Part shown: in pieces, positions 1-8,006 of the stretch
Layout: every line of letters starts with the position of its first letter
How positions within the stretch are numbered: position 1 is the first letter of the stretch
Assembly (NCBI RefSeq): GCF_046115505.1
Contig: NZ_CP170736.1
Coordinates: forward strand, 124,001-188,000
Reading direction: 5' to 3'
DNA length: 64,000 bases
From: Dellaglioa kimchii
GTDB lineage: Bacteria > Bacillota > Bacilli > Lactobacillales > Lactobacillaceae
Position numbers and translations under genes: made by a program
Notes under the pieces: model-generated
The model's input: only the letters and a program-made list of their open reading frames with translations
What the model was told of the DNA's origin: nothing
Databases searched by the model: none

Positions 1-1
1 T

Positions 2-652
2 AACGTTGAATTGACTAAAAATGATGGAGCAACAGACCCTGGTATTACTGATCCAACAGATCCAGGACATACTGTTGATCCAACAGACCCTACAAATCCA
101 ACAAATCCAGGAACTGGTGGCCCATTAGCAATTGATTATGTTTCTAACTTTAACTTTGGTGCACAAAAGATGTCAGGTAACAACGAAACATATGACTCTC
201 AATTAGTGACAGTTAAAGACGCATCCGGAGCTGATAAAGATCTTGCAAACTTCTTACAAGTTTCAGATAACCGTGGAACAGTAGCAGGTTGGAAACTTAC
301 TGTTCAACAAGCAAAAGCATTTACAAGCGAAACAACAAAATCAGAATTAGATGGGACAACAATTACGTTATCTAATCCTGAAGCAACTAATGCTGATAAT
401 AACGCAACAAAACCAAAACCATCAACTTTAACGGATGGCGTTGACATTTCAGCTGCATCAGGGGACAAAGTTGTTATGCAAGCTAAAGATGGTGAAGGTT
501 CTGGTACATGGTCTGAATCCTTTGGTAACGCAACAACAGATGCTGCTAAAGCTAAAGCTTCTGTTAAATTAGCTATCCCTGGTGATAGTAAAAAAGTTGC
601 AGAAAAATACACATCAGATATTACATGGACACTTACAGACGCTAACTTATAA
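2..652 (+). CDS. WxL domain surface protein, 5' end outside window
   Basis: The reading frame is open from base 2 without a start codon, so the signal peptide and true start lie upstream. What remains is a Thr/Asp/Pro-rich linker (repeats of the type PTDPTNPTNP), then a WxL domain with the two hallmark motifs: GWKLTV near the middle and TWTLTDANL at the extreme C-terminus. WxL domains bind peptidoglycan non-covalently and keep secreted proteins on the cell surface. It heads a tandem series of five WxL genes followed by a DUF916 protein and an LPXTG protein, the usual composition of a Lactobacillales cell-surface complex cluster. A TTG at 11 could be mistaken for a start but has no ribosome binding site and lies inside the domain-proximal linker. 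Confidence 0.9.
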   Translation, partial: NVELTKNDGATDPGITDPTDPGHTVDPTDPTNPTNPGTGGPLAIDYVSNFNFGAQKMSGNNETYDSQLVTVKDASGADKDLANFLQVSDNRGTVAGWKLTVQQAKAFTSETTKSELDGTTITLSNPEATNADNNATKPKPSTLTDGVDISAASGDKVVMQAKDGEGSGTWSESFGNATTDAAKAKASVKLAIPGDSKKVAEKYTSDITWTLTDANL

Positions 653-706
653 GATTTAAATTAGTCAATAAAAAATAAAAAAGGTTATATAAAGGGGAAA
701 TAAATT

Positions 707-1456
707 ATGAAAACAACTAAAATCGTTACAAGCGCAATTATTTTATCAACATTAGGGTTAGCTGCAGCACCAGCTGTACATGCTGCAGATTATACATCAA
801 CAGGTAAGGTTGGATTTATGGAAAATACAGATCCAACAACACCCGTTGATCCAACGGATCCAACAAACCCAGTAGGACCAACAGATCCAACTGACCCAGA
901 TAATCCAAACCCAGGAACACCTGGTCCTTTATCAATTGATTACGTTTCTAACTTTGATTTTGGTTCAAAAAATAAAGTTTCTGGAGACGATACAACTTAC
1001 TACGCAGCACCTGTTAAATTAGCTGATAAAGATGGTAAAGAAGTTACAAGAGCTAACTACCTACAAGTAACAGATAAACGTGGATCAAATGCTGGTTGGA
1101 AACTTTCAGTTAAACAAGGTGCACAATTTAACGATGGTAAGACTGATTTAGATGGCGCACAGCTAAATATGGGAACACAAACTTTAAATTCTAAAAATAT
1201 TGGCGGAACAACAGATCCAGCTATAGCTAACGCTACAATTACAACATCAATTGGTGCTGACGTTGCAGTCTTAGATGCCGGTAAGGATCAAGGTATGGGG
1301 ACTTGGACAGATTCATTTGGTGTATACGACGCTGATGCTACAAAAGATACAGCAAGTAAAGCTGTTTCATTAAAAGTGCCTGGTAATTCAGCTAAAACGG
1401 TTGGTTCATCATATACAACAGATTTAACATGGACATTAACAGACGCTGGTTTATAA
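707..1456 (+). CDS. WxL domain surface protein
   Basis: A 249-residue secreted protein. The signal peptide (MKTTK then a hydrophobic run ending AVHA-AD, about residues 1-26) is followed by a PTDPTNPVGPTDPTDP-type linker (about 43-75) and a C-terminal WxL domain with GWKLSV in the middle and LTWTLTDAGL at the end. The domain is known to bind peptidoglycan. The start is an ATG 10 bases after AAAGGGGAAA. The leader sequence and untranslated region are nearly identical to those of the next gene (start 1523), so the two are recent duplicates. It is probably co-transcribed with the whole cluster and presumably works with the DUF916 protein encoded at 3689. Confidence 0.93.
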   Translation: MKTTKIVTSAIILSTLGLAAAPAVHAADYTSTGKVGFMENTDPTTPVDPTDPTNPVGPTDPTDPDNPNPGTPGPLSIDYVSNFDFGSKNKVSGDDTTYYAAPVKLADKDGKEVTRANYLQVTDKRGSNAGWKLSVKQGAQFNDGKTDLDGAQLNMGTQTLNSKNIGGTTDPAIANATITTSIGADVAVLDAGKDQGMGTWTDSFGVYDADATKDTASKAVSLKVPGNSAKTVGSSYTTDLTWTLTDAGL

Positions 1457-1522
1457 AATTAAGTCATATCAATTTCTAATAGGCTACAAAAAAATAAGGA
1501 ATTAACAAAAGGGGAAATTAAA

Positions 1523-2245
1523 ATGAAAACAACTAAAATCGTAACAAGCGCAATCGTATTAACAACATTAGGTTTAATTGCAGCACCAGCTGTAAATGCA
1601 GCAACAGTAGGATCACTTCCAACAAAAGGTAGCGTTGGTTTTACAGATAATACAGATCCAACAGGTCCAGTTGATCCAACAGATCCAACAGATCCAGTTG
1701 ACCCAACAGACCCTCCCATTAACCCAGGAACAAATGGTCCATTATCATTAGATTATGTTTCAAACTTTGATTTTGGTTCAAAAAATAAAGTTTCTGGTAG
1801 TGATACAACTTACTACGCAGCTCCTGTTGAAATAACAGATTCTAAAGGAACAGCAAAAGAAGTAGCTAACTACTTACAAGTAACAGATAACCGTGGATCA
1901 AATGCTGGTTGGACAGTTAATGTTAAGCAAGAAGGCGCATTTACTGACGGTACAAAAGAATTAACTGGTGCTCAATTGAGTATGAAAGATCAAACATTCA
2001 ATTCAACAAATATGGATGATGTTACAACACCAGCAATAGCTGGTACAGTGGCTCCTACAGTTGGTAGTGATGTTAAGGTTGTTACTGCTAATGATGGTCA
2101 AGGAATGGGAACATGGACTGATTCATTTGGTAAAGATGCTGCTGCTAAAGCTGTTGCATTAACAGTACCTGGTAAAACAGCTAAAAATCTTAATTCAACA
2201 TATACAACAGATTTAACATGGACATTAACAGACGCAAACATCTAA
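1523..2245 (+). CDS. WxL domain surface protein
   Basis: A 240-residue secreted protein, closely related to the product of the gene before it. The signal peptide is at residues 1-27 (ends APAVNA-AT). A linker of repeated DPTDP units follows, then the WxL domain with GWTVNV (a weakened first motif, WTV in place of WKL) and a C-terminal LTWTLTDANI. A tract ending GQGMGTWTDSFG is shared almost exactly with the preceding paralogue. The ATG follows AAAGGGGAAAT. Its role is expected to be peptidoglycan-attached surface display; no enzymatic domain is visible. Confidence 0.93.
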   Translation: MKTTKIVTSAIVLTTLGLIAAPAVNAATVGSLPTKGSVGFTDNTDPTGPVDPTDPTDPVDPTDPPINPGTNGPLSLDYVSNFDFGSKNKVSGSDTTYYAAPVEITDSKGTAKEVANYLQVTDNRGSNAGWTVNVKQEGAFTDGTKELTGAQLSMKDQTFNSTNMDDVTTPAIAGTVAPTVGSDVKVVTANDGQGMGTWTDSFGKDAAAKAVALTVPGKTAKNLNSTYTTDLTWTLTDANI

Positions 2246-2275
2246 TAATTGGGTTAACAAAAGGGGAAATATATT

Positions 2276-2863
2276 ATGAAGAAAACAGCAATTGCAACAG
2301 CAGCACTTTTAACCGTTACTTTGTTTTCAACAGTAGCACCAGCAGTACATGCTGCTGACGTAACATTACCTTCATCAGGTGATGTCAACTTTGTAGCTAA
2401 TCCTACTACTGGAGCTGGAGAAATTAAATTGACAAAGGCACCAAGTGTTGATTTTGGAGATCAAGAAATTAGTGGATCAGATGCAAAATATGATGCAGCT
2501 ACTATTACAGATTCTATCGTTGTTGATGACAACCGTGGTTCAAATGAAGGTTGGAAATTAACAGTTGCCAACACACAGTTTACCGGATCAAAAGAATTAG
2601 CTGGGGCTAAGTTAACATTGACGCCTGGAACTGTTTCTAATAATAATGGGGCAAGTTATAATGCTACCCAACCAACAGCGGATATGGTTTTAGACGGCTC
2701 TAGTCAAAGTGTTGCAGTAGTAGATGCAGCTAAAGACATGGGTATGGGTACTAACACGTTACCTGTTACTAAGGCAACCTTAGACGTACCTGGTGCATCA
2801 ACTAAATTAAAAGAAAAATATACATCAGTAATTACATGGACGTTAAACGACGCACCATTATAG
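2276..2863 (+). CDS. WxL domain surface protein, short form
   Basis: A 195-residue secreted protein with a signal peptide (residues 1-27, ends PAVHA-AD) and a WxL domain (GWKLTV about residue 91; TWTLNDAPL at the C-terminus). Unlike its neighbours it has no Pro/Asp/Thr repeat linker, so it is essentially a bare WxL domain. It lies 30 bases after the preceding gene and 26 before the next, behind AAAGGGGAAAT, so it is in the same operon. It probably acts as a structural member of the surface complex. Confidence 0.92.
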   Translation: MKKTAIATAALLTVTLFSTVAPAVHAADVTLPSSGDVNFVANPTTGAGEIKLTKAPSVDFGDQEISGSDAKYDAATITDSIVVDDNRGSNEGWKLTVANTQFTGSKELAGAKLTLTPGTVSNNNGASYNATQPTADMVLDGSSQSVAVVDAAKDMGMGTNTLPVTKATLDVPGASTKLKEKYTSVITWTLNDAPL

Positions 2864-2889
2864 GATGCAGAAAGGGATAGGTTAAAACA

Positions 2890-3657
2890 ATGAGCTTGAA
2901 AAAAAATTTACGACTAGTAGTAGCCATTGTCCCCCTCCTTGCAATTTCAATAATGGGAAATTCAGTGGCTGATGCAGCAGTTGCAACTGATGGAAAAACT
3001 GCAACCACAGCGGCTAACTTAACATTACTTGCAAAGTCTGGTCCAGTTGATCCATTAGATCCGACAAAACCAGTACAACCAATCAATCCAGTTACACCAA
3101 CTACTGGTGACCTGAGGATAGATTATATTTCTGATTTGCATTTTGGTACTCAGGAAATTTCAGGAAATCAAAAAAACTATTATGCTGCTTTTGATAAGGT
3201 AGCTGATTTAACAGGACATCGTGATGAAGCTACAGGTGAGTGGGTTACAGATAAGCTGACGGATGCAGATTATAGGGATGTACCTAATTACGTTCAAGTT
3301 ACAAATAATACGACAGGAAACTGGTCGTTGAAGGTTAGTAACACACCATTTAAAAGTGGTGCTAATGAACTTAAGGGTACTGTGCTTACAATAAACGAGG
3401 TAGCATCGAAAACAGATAACGGAGATCCTGATGCCGGTTTATTTACCGATAGTATATTATTAAAAGGTGACGGTGTATCAGATCAAATAGTAGATCAAGA
3501 TGGCAATACTAATCCCACAGGGACCTGGACAATAGCAATGGGTACTGCAACACCAGGTAGTAAAGCAGTGAAATTGACTGTGCCTGGCCCGGCTGAAAAA
3601 GTAGCTGGTGAAACTTATACGTCGACATTAAACTGGACATTGACGGCGGCTCCATAA
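2890..3657 (+). CDS. WxL domain surface protein, divergent
   Basis: A 255-residue secreted protein. The signal peptide (residues 1-30, ends SVADA-AV) is followed by a short PVDPLDPTKPVQPINP linker and a longer WxL domain with WSLKV near residue 138 and LNWTLTAAP at the C-terminus. It differs more from the other four paralogues than they do from each other, mainly by insertions in the first half of the domain. It ends only 31 bases before the TTG start of the DUF916 gene, which fits one operon. Confidence 0.9.
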   Translation: MSLKKNLRLVVAIVPLLAISIMGNSVADAAVATDGKTATTAANLTLLAKSGPVDPLDPTKPVQPINPVTPTTGDLRIDYISDLHFGTQEISGNQKNYYAAFDKVADLTGHRDEATGEWVTDKLTDADYRDVPNYVQVTNNTTGNWSLKVSNTPFKSGANELKGTVLTINEVASKTDNGDPDAGLFTDSILLKGDGVSDQIVDQDGNTNPTGTWTIAMGTATPGSKAVKLTVPGPAEKVAGETYTSTLNWTLTAAP

Positions 3658-3688
3658 AGTTAATTTGAGAAGAAAGAGGATTTTTACA

Positions 3689-4780
3689 TTGAATAAAAAA
3701 TTTTTTGGAATCATTATGGCGTTTGTGGCAGGATTAGTTGTATTTAGTGGACAAGTTCAAAAAGCAAACGCTGCTGAAATGAACTTTGCTGTTACTGCAA
3801 ATATTCCAAACAACCAAATTGATAAGCGCCAAACGTATTTTAATTTAAAAATGAAACCGAACCAAAAGCAAGACATTACTGTCACATTAAAAAATTCGAC
3901 TAACAAAGATGTTACTGTAATGGCTGAAGCAAATACAGCGATTACAAATGATAACGGAGTGGTTGAATATAGTCACGTGAAACCAAAACTTGATAAAACA
4001 ATGGTAAACCCTCTATCTTCAATCATTAAATCAGATAAAGAAGTGACAGTACCGGCTAAGAAAAGCATTGAGCATACATTCCATATCACAATGCCCGCTA
4101 AGAAATTCAATGGCGAAATTGACGGTGGCTTGTACTTCTATGAAAAAATTAACAAAGATAGTGAAAAAAAATCAAAGAGTAACGTTCAAATTAAAAACCG
4201 TTATGCATTTGTGATTGGGACAACGTTAACTGAAACTGACGATGTTGTTAAGCCTGATATGAAATTACTTAAGATTGAGCCCGGCTCAGTTAATTTCCGT
4301 AATACATTGAAGGTAAACTTACAAGATCCAACAACAACACCAATCCGTAACCTGAAAGTTGATGGAAAAGTCTATTCAAGAAATGGTGATAAAGCACTAC
4401 ATGCTTCAACCACTTCGAATATGACAATGGCTCCAAATACAAACTTTAATTATGGCATTTTCTGGGATAACCAACCCTTTAAGCCTGGTAAGTACCGTTT
4501 AGAAATGACGGCGACTTCTGGGGTACATAAGTGGAAATGGACAGAATATTTCACAATTGATGGCGCAACAGCAGATAAATTGAACGAAAAAGCGGTTGAC
4601 TTAGAAAAAGATTACACAATGTGGTATATCCTTGCAGGAATCTTCTTGCTATTACTTCTATTGTTGCTCATCTGGTTCTTAGTTCGTCGTCGTAACAAAA
4701 AAGATAAAGAAGAAGCTGTCGCAGAAGCAAAACGACAAATTCTAGAAGAATTACAAACTGATAAAAAAGAAGATAAGTAG
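3689..4780 (+). CDS. WxL-interacting protein, DUF916 + DUF3324, membrane anchored
   Basis: A 363-residue protein. The TTG at 3689 is preferred because AGAAAGAGGA ends 8 bases upstream; an earlier in-frame TTG at 3665 has no such site. Residues 1-30 are a signal peptide (ends KANA-AE). A DUF916 domain (known in this family as peptidoglycan-binding) and a DUF3324 domain (known as WxL-binding/host-binding) fill the extracellular part. A single transmembrane helix rich in Leu (about 313-335) is followed by RRRNKKDK and a charged cytoplasmic tail. This is the CscA-type component that would hold the five WxL proteins at the membrane/wall interface. Confidence 0.92.
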   Translation: MNKKFFGIIMAFVAGLVVFSGQVQKANAAEMNFAVTANIPNNQIDKRQTYFNLKMKPNQKQDITVTLKNSTNKDVTVMAEANTAITNDNGVVEYSHVKPKLDKTMVNPLSSIIKSDKEVTVPAKKSIEHTFHITMPAKKFNGEIDGGLYFYEKINKDSEKKSKSNVQIKNRYAFVIGTTLTETDDVVKPDMKLLKIEPGSVNFRNTLKVNLQDPTTTPIRNLKVDGKVYSRNGDKALHASTTSNMTMAPNTNFNYGIFWDNQPFKPGKYRLEMTATSGVHKWKWTEYFTIDGATADKLNEKAVDLEKDYTMWYILAGIFLLLLLLLLIWFLVRRRNKKDKEEAVAEAKRQILEELQTDKKEDK

Positions 4781-4802
4781 TCAAAATAGACGAGGTATGG
4801 TT

Positions 4803-5174
4803 ATGAGAAAAAAACTAATGAGTGTTTTAATAATTAGTCTTTTGGGGTTATCTTTTAGTTTAGGTGCATTCGGTAATACTGCAGAAGCGGCTAGTTATAC
4901 TAGTGAGGTTGGAATCGAATTCGTTGGTAAAATGCCAGAGAAAACGAAACCAACCACACCGACAACAAGACCAACAACAACTTCCCCCACGACGCCAACA
5001 ACTTCACAGGTAACACCGGATGGGAAAACACCTGTCTTAAAAAATGCAGCAAAAGGTCAAACCAGTTTACCTCAGACTAGTGAAATGAAAGAATCAGGAC
5101 TATCAATGATGGGCCTTATTCTGTTGCTAGCTATGGGATTAGTTGGCTGGTTTAAAAGAAATTATGCAAAATAA
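4803..5174 (+). CDS. small LPXTG-anchored wall protein
   Basis: About 123 residues. The ATG at 4803 is chosen because GACGAGG lies 7 bases upstream; the ATG at 4797 is too close to that site. It has a signal peptide (ends TAEA-AS), a Thr/Pro-rich low-complexity stretch (PTTPTTRPTTTSPTTPTT), then LPQTS, a hydrophobic helix and KRNYAK. That is a complete sortase sorting signal, so the protein is expected to be covalently linked to peptidoglycan by sortase A. Small LPXTG proteins of this kind usually close WxL clusters. A strong terminator follows directly. Confidence 0.93.
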   Translation: MRKKLMSVLIISLLGLSFSLGAFGNTAEAASYTSEVGIEFVGKMPEKTKPTTPTTRPTTTSPTTPTTSQVTPDGKTPVLKNAAKGQTSLPQTSEMKESGLSMMGLILLLAMGLVGWFKRNYAK

Positions 5175-5196
5175 TTAAAATTTTAATAGTCTAACT

Positions 5197-5242
5197 AAAA
5201 AGAGTTTTTTCTCGTAAAAATACGAGGAAAAACTCTTTTTTT
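5197..5242 (+). terminator. Rho-independent terminator of the WxL cluster
   Basis: A long stem with arms AAAAAGAGTTTTTTCTCGTA and TACGAGGAAAAACTC around AAAA, ending in a run of T. It marks the end of the surface-protein operon. Confidence 0.85.
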
Positions 5243-5544
5243 ATTGCGATATTTAATAAAGGTTCTATTACAACTGTTGTTGGTGAATATGTTATAGAGA
5301 CCTTAATTTAAGAGGTTGGATTTTTGCTTAAATGTTAAATTAGATTAACGTTATGGTTAAATCACTTTGAAGTAATGTTGAAATTATGATAGCATAAAAA
5401 TGTTGTTAATTAAAAAATAGATTAAAGTAATAGCATTTAATGATATTTTGTTCATTATTTGCTCAGTGTAACTATTACTCATCCATATAATTTATTTTCA
5501 GCATTTAAGGGAAGTTTTATTCCATAGTATATTCACAAAATGTT
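5243..5544. other. AT-rich intergenic region
   Basis: About 300 bases with no supported gene. It is very AT-rich and carries stop codons in all frames. I see no convincing sigma-A promoter with both boxes at good spacing, though transcription of the following small membrane protein must start here. Confidence 0.5.
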
Positions 5545-5557
5545 AAAAGGGGATAGT

Positions 5558-5863
5558 ATGGGAAAAATATATATAGAATTATTAGCGACTATCGGGATAC
5601 AAATAATACCCTTTATATTTATCATAGATGGATATATCCATAGAGATGGTATTGGCTTAAATAATGGTGATGGGTTACTTGTTTTAGGTGTTTTATTATT
5701 ATTTGGAATGGGTATTATATATACTATTACGTATTTATTAGATGTAATGATTAAAAGGCATAATAAGTATTTGGTACCTGAAATTAAATACTTATTATTA
5801 ATATATTGGGTATTTATAGACATTATTATAGTTATTTATTTAAGTTTTAGAAATTTCTTTTAG
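5558..5863 (+). CDS. small multi-pass membrane protein, unknown function
   Basis: About 101 residues, three predicted membrane helices (about 8-26, 42-64 and 79-97) separated by short charged loops. The ATG at 5558 is preferred over 5540 because AAAAGGGG ends 5 bases before it. I do not recognise the family. Ile is mostly encoded by ATA/ATT and the gene is far richer in A/T than the housekeeping genes downstream, which suggests horizontally acquired or weakly constrained DNA. It precedes a hydrolase remnant and other small membrane proteins and may belong to the same accessory module. Confidence 0.6.
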   Translation: MGKIYIELLATIGIQIIPFIFIIDGYIHRDGIGLNNGDGLLVLGVLLLFGMGIIYTITYLLDVMIKRHNKYLVPEIKYLLLIYWVFIDIIIVIYLSFRNFF

Positions 5864-5877
5864 AATAGGAAAATCGA

Positions 5878-5997
5878 TTTTTTCATAAACTTTCGGGAAA
5901 AGGTAAATACGTTGAGGTATATAGAATAAAGGAATAGCCATATTATGCTGCGGATTCATTTAACCCTATTTATATTCATAAAATAACATCATACTAA
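5878..5997 (+). pseudogene. remnant of a papain-fold hydrolase gene
   Basis: The fragment encodes FFHKLSGKGKYVEVYRIKE, a stop, then PYYAADSFNPIYIHKITSY and a stop. These match two separated parts of the hydrolase encoded at 6454-7047: FFQQHTKKGAHVEVYRINK, then HYANDAA, then the very C-terminus FKPNYIHKITSY. About 65 codons between the two parts, including the catalytic Cys region, are missing. The DNA is also nearly identical in places, for example GTTGAGGTATATAGAATAAA. It is therefore a duplicate copy that lost its centre, and it sits just before a membrane-protein gene, like the intact copy. Confidence 0.75.
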
Positions 5998-6017
5998 TCC
6001 GAGAGAGGGGTTTTAAA

Positions 6018-6416
6018 ATGAAAGTAATTAAAGAAGCAAGCGGATGGATACTTCGGGGACTACTTCTTTTTAGTGGATTATGTTATGGTGGTCTCATTTA
6101 TCCAAGTATAGTAATACATGGAAAATTAGCGCCATTTTCATATTATTTTGGAGGCACATTATGGGACGATTTGGCAGTGGTCATGGGATTATTAACATTT
6201 TTATTGTTAATAATCCTAGCTATAATGCCTAATAGATATTTAAAACGTTTTTGGAAATATTTTTTTATTAGTACAGTGAGTATATTAGTACTTTCACTCC
6301 CAGGTGGTGCATTTTTGTTATTAACTATAATTCCTTTGTGGGAACTGATTATTATATTGGTAATAGAATGGGGAATTACATTGGGGCTTTTATTTATAAT
6401 CAAAAGCGTAGATTAA
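6018..6416 (+). CDS. small multi-pass membrane protein, unknown function
   Basis: 132 residues, four predicted membrane helices (about 10-30, 50-68, 76-100, 105-128). The ATG follows GAGAGAGGGG. I do not recognise the family. It follows the hydrolase remnant by 20 bases, the same position that gene 7058 occupies behind the intact hydrolase, so it looks like the membrane partner of the first copy of a duplicated module. Composition is AT-rich with frequent ATA codons. Confidence 0.65.
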   Translation: MKVIKEASGWILRGLLLFSGLCYGGLIYPSIVIHGKLAPFSYYFGGTLWDDLAVVMGLLTFLLLIILAIMPNRYLKRFWKYFFISTVSILVLSLPGGAFLLLTIIPLWELIIILVIEWGITLGLLFIIKSVD

Positions 6417-6434
6417 ATTTGTTGCCTGATAAAC

Positions 6435-6452
6435 GAAAAGTCTATCTCTTAA
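6435..6452 (+). repeat. copy of the left arm of the terminator at 7799
   Basis: GAAAAGTCTATCTCTTAA (18 bases) is identical to 7798-7815, where it forms the 5' arm of a terminator. Here the 3' arm is missing and the hydrolase reading frame follows at once, so this looks like a deletion junction. Confidence 0.75.
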
Positions 6453-6453
6453 A

Positions 6454-7047
6454 GTGATTGCAGAAGATAACTATGAACAGCCAGTTATGCAACCGGGAGA
6501 TAAACCAACAGTTGTGACAGCAAGTGAGCATTCAGATTCATTACTGCGAAGTGCCGCACGTTCAAGCTATAGTATGAAGGCAGGAGATATATTAGTTTGT
6601 TATGGTAGTAATAGTGATCTTACGGGAAATATTGTTGGGCACGCAGCTATTGCCACTTCTAAAGGATGGTTATTAGAAATACCAGGAAAAAAATATAACA
6701 AAGCAAAGCATACGAGCAAGAAAGATTTTTTTCAGCAACATACAAAAAAAGGTGCTCATGTTGAGGTATATAGAATAAATAAACATCCTCACTATGCTAA
6801 TGATGCGGCCCAATACGCCTGGGATCATATGTATAAAAAAACAAATCCAACATATCAAATTACAACTAATCTATATCACAAATCGCCAAGTTATTGTTCT
6901 AAGTATGTTTATTTAGCATATCAGTGGGGTGCAACAAAAAAGGCATTGACACAGTGGGGAATTCATATAGTTACGCCACATGGATTGCCTGGTAATTTTG
7001 TGGGTTCCTTTAAACCAAATTATATTCATAAAATAACATCATATTAA
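6454..7047 (+). CDS. permuted papain-fold hydrolase (YiiX/NlpC-P60-like), probably 5'-truncated
   Basis: The frame encodes about 197 residues from a GTG. MKAGDILV (about residue 41), GHAAIATSKGWLLEIPG (about 62-78) with a candidate catalytic His, and SPSYCSKYVYLAYQWG (about 144-159) with a candidate catalytic Cys appear in the His-first, Cys-last order of the circularly permuted NlpC/P60 superfamily (YiiX/YebB type, amidases or peptidases). The GTG lacks a ribosome binding site. The text just before it is half of a terminator (see 6435), and no signal peptide is present although homologous wall hydrolases are usually secreted. I infer that the 5' end was deleted and the gene may be silent. 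The next gene starts 11 bases later behind AAGGAGA. Confidence 0.65.
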   Translation: MIAEDNYEQPVMQPGDKPTVVTASEHSDSLLRSAARSSYSMKAGDILVCYGSNSDLTGNIVGHAAIATSKGWLLEIPGKKYNKAKHTSKKDFFQQHTKKGAHVEVYRINKHPHYANDAAQYAWDHMYKKTNPTYQITTNLYHKSPSYCSKYVYLAYQWGATKKALTQWGIHIVTPHGLPGNFVGSFKPNYIHKITSY

Positions 7048-7057
7048 GGAGATAAAA

Positions 7058-7432
7058 ATGTTGAAACTTTTAAAAGATTCCAAAGTATTACTTTTAATTT
7101 TTAATATTATATTTATTATAGAAACCCTTAGTTTATTCCTTAATACCGCATTTACATTAGGCGGAATGGGAAATCAACATATAGATTTTACCCTTTCAGT
7201 AGCAAGTATAATCGTTCTTTTACAATTTTTTATGCTGATTGTCCAATTTAATTATTTCGATAAAATGATAGTAGTAATACTTTCAATATTTAATGTTGTA
7301 TTAAACGCAATTATGTTGATCATTGAGATTAATAATGATTATTACTTTCCTACAGTAGAATCCTTCCTGGTAGCTATTTTCATTTCACTGTTCTTTATAT
7401 GTAAATACTATAAATCAGGAGAAACTAAATGA
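7058..7432 (+). CDS. small four-helix membrane protein
   Basis: 124 residues with four predicted membrane helices. Start ATG after AAGGAGATAAAA, 11 bases behind the hydrolase gene. It overlaps the next gene by 4 bases (ATGA), so the two are translationally coupled. Both proteins share the motif ILSIFNVVLN / ILSIFNVILN in the third helix and similar N-terminal layout, so they are paralogues. Function unknown; position suggests a membrane partner or protector for the hydrolase, which is inference only. Confidence 0.7.
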   Translation: MLKLLKDSKVLLLIFNIIFIIETLSLFLNTAFTLGGMGNQHIDFTLSVASIIVLLQFFMLIVQFNYFDKMIVVILSIFNVVLNAIMLIIEINNDYYFPTVESFLVAIFISLFFICKYYKSGETK

Positions 7433-7767
7433 TCAGAAAAGTAATCAATTCAAAAATAATAGCAATCAGTTTAAATATAATATTAATGATTCTTGCAATA
7501 ATAATGATTGTTCACGCTCTTTCAGGTAAATTCTATAGTGAAAATGTATTTATGGTATTAGTAGGGGCCATTGAGATAGTTATAATTTTATTACAGAGTA
7601 AATTATGCAAATATCGTGGTATTATAATACTTTCAATTTTTAATGTGATTTTAAATGTAACACTATCAAATTTAGTTTATACAGACCCGTTAATTTGGGC
7701 TTGTTACATTGGGTCTATTATTTCTATCTTCTTTATGATTAAATTCCCAAAAATGACTTCGTATTAA
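7429..7767 (+). CDS. small four-helix membrane protein, paralogue of the preceding gene
   Basis: 112 residues with four predicted helices. Starts at an ATG overlapping the stop of the preceding gene. Shares ILSIFNVILN with it. The end of the gene (AAAATGACTTCGTATTAA) also resembles the end of the hydrolase (AAAATAACATCATATTAA); this may be chance or gene conversion. A terminator follows at 7799. Function unknown. Confidence 0.7.
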   Translation: MIRKVINSKIIAISLNIILMILAIIMIVHALSGKFYSENVFMVLVGAIEIVIILLQSKLCKYRGIIILSIFNVILNVTLSNLVYTDPLIWACYIGSIISIFFMIKFPKMTSY

Positions 7768-7798
7768 AATGTGTGATTACAGTAAAAAAGCTAAACAG

Positions 7799-7837
7799 AA
7801 AAGTCTATCTCTTAATTGAGGTAGACTTTATTTTTTT
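7799..7837 (+). terminator. Rho-independent terminator
   Basis: AAAGTCTATCTC pairs with GAGGTAGACTTT around TTAATT, followed by a T-rich tail. Closes the small membrane-protein operon. Its left arm is duplicated at 6435-6452. Confidence 0.8.
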
Positions 7838-7982
7838 ATGAAACGTAATGGTAACGATTATAAATCAACAGTATAAACGATTTTAATTTATTATTGATTG
7901 AACTAAATTTTTTTTCTACTATGTTACTTATTGTATTTTGTAGTGAGGTAAGAACGCCATGGCTATCTTAAGAAACATGATA

Positions 7983-8006
7983 TATAATTAATGTAAGCGA
8001 AAACAA
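7983..8006 (+). promoter_or_regulatory. TATAAT followed by a cre-like site
   Basis: TATAAT at 7983-7988 is followed by ATGTAAGCGAAAACAA (7991-8006), which fits the CcpA-site consensus WTGNAARCGNWWWCAW. The -35 region is poor. A hairpin terminator begins at once (8005), so the target is unclear: either a very short transcript or read-through to rpoN. Confidence 0.3.

Noticed and set aside
304..612. Antisense frame of 102 codons in the first WxL gene
   Set aside because: No ribosome site; it only mirrors the Ala/Thr/Ser-rich composition of the sense gene. The same holds for other antisense frames in the WxL, glycolytic and transporter genes.
5533..5823. Minus-strand 96-codon frame opposite the small membrane protein
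   Set aside because: It mirrors the AT-rich sense gene; the plus strand has an AAAAGGGG ribosome site and clear membrane helices.
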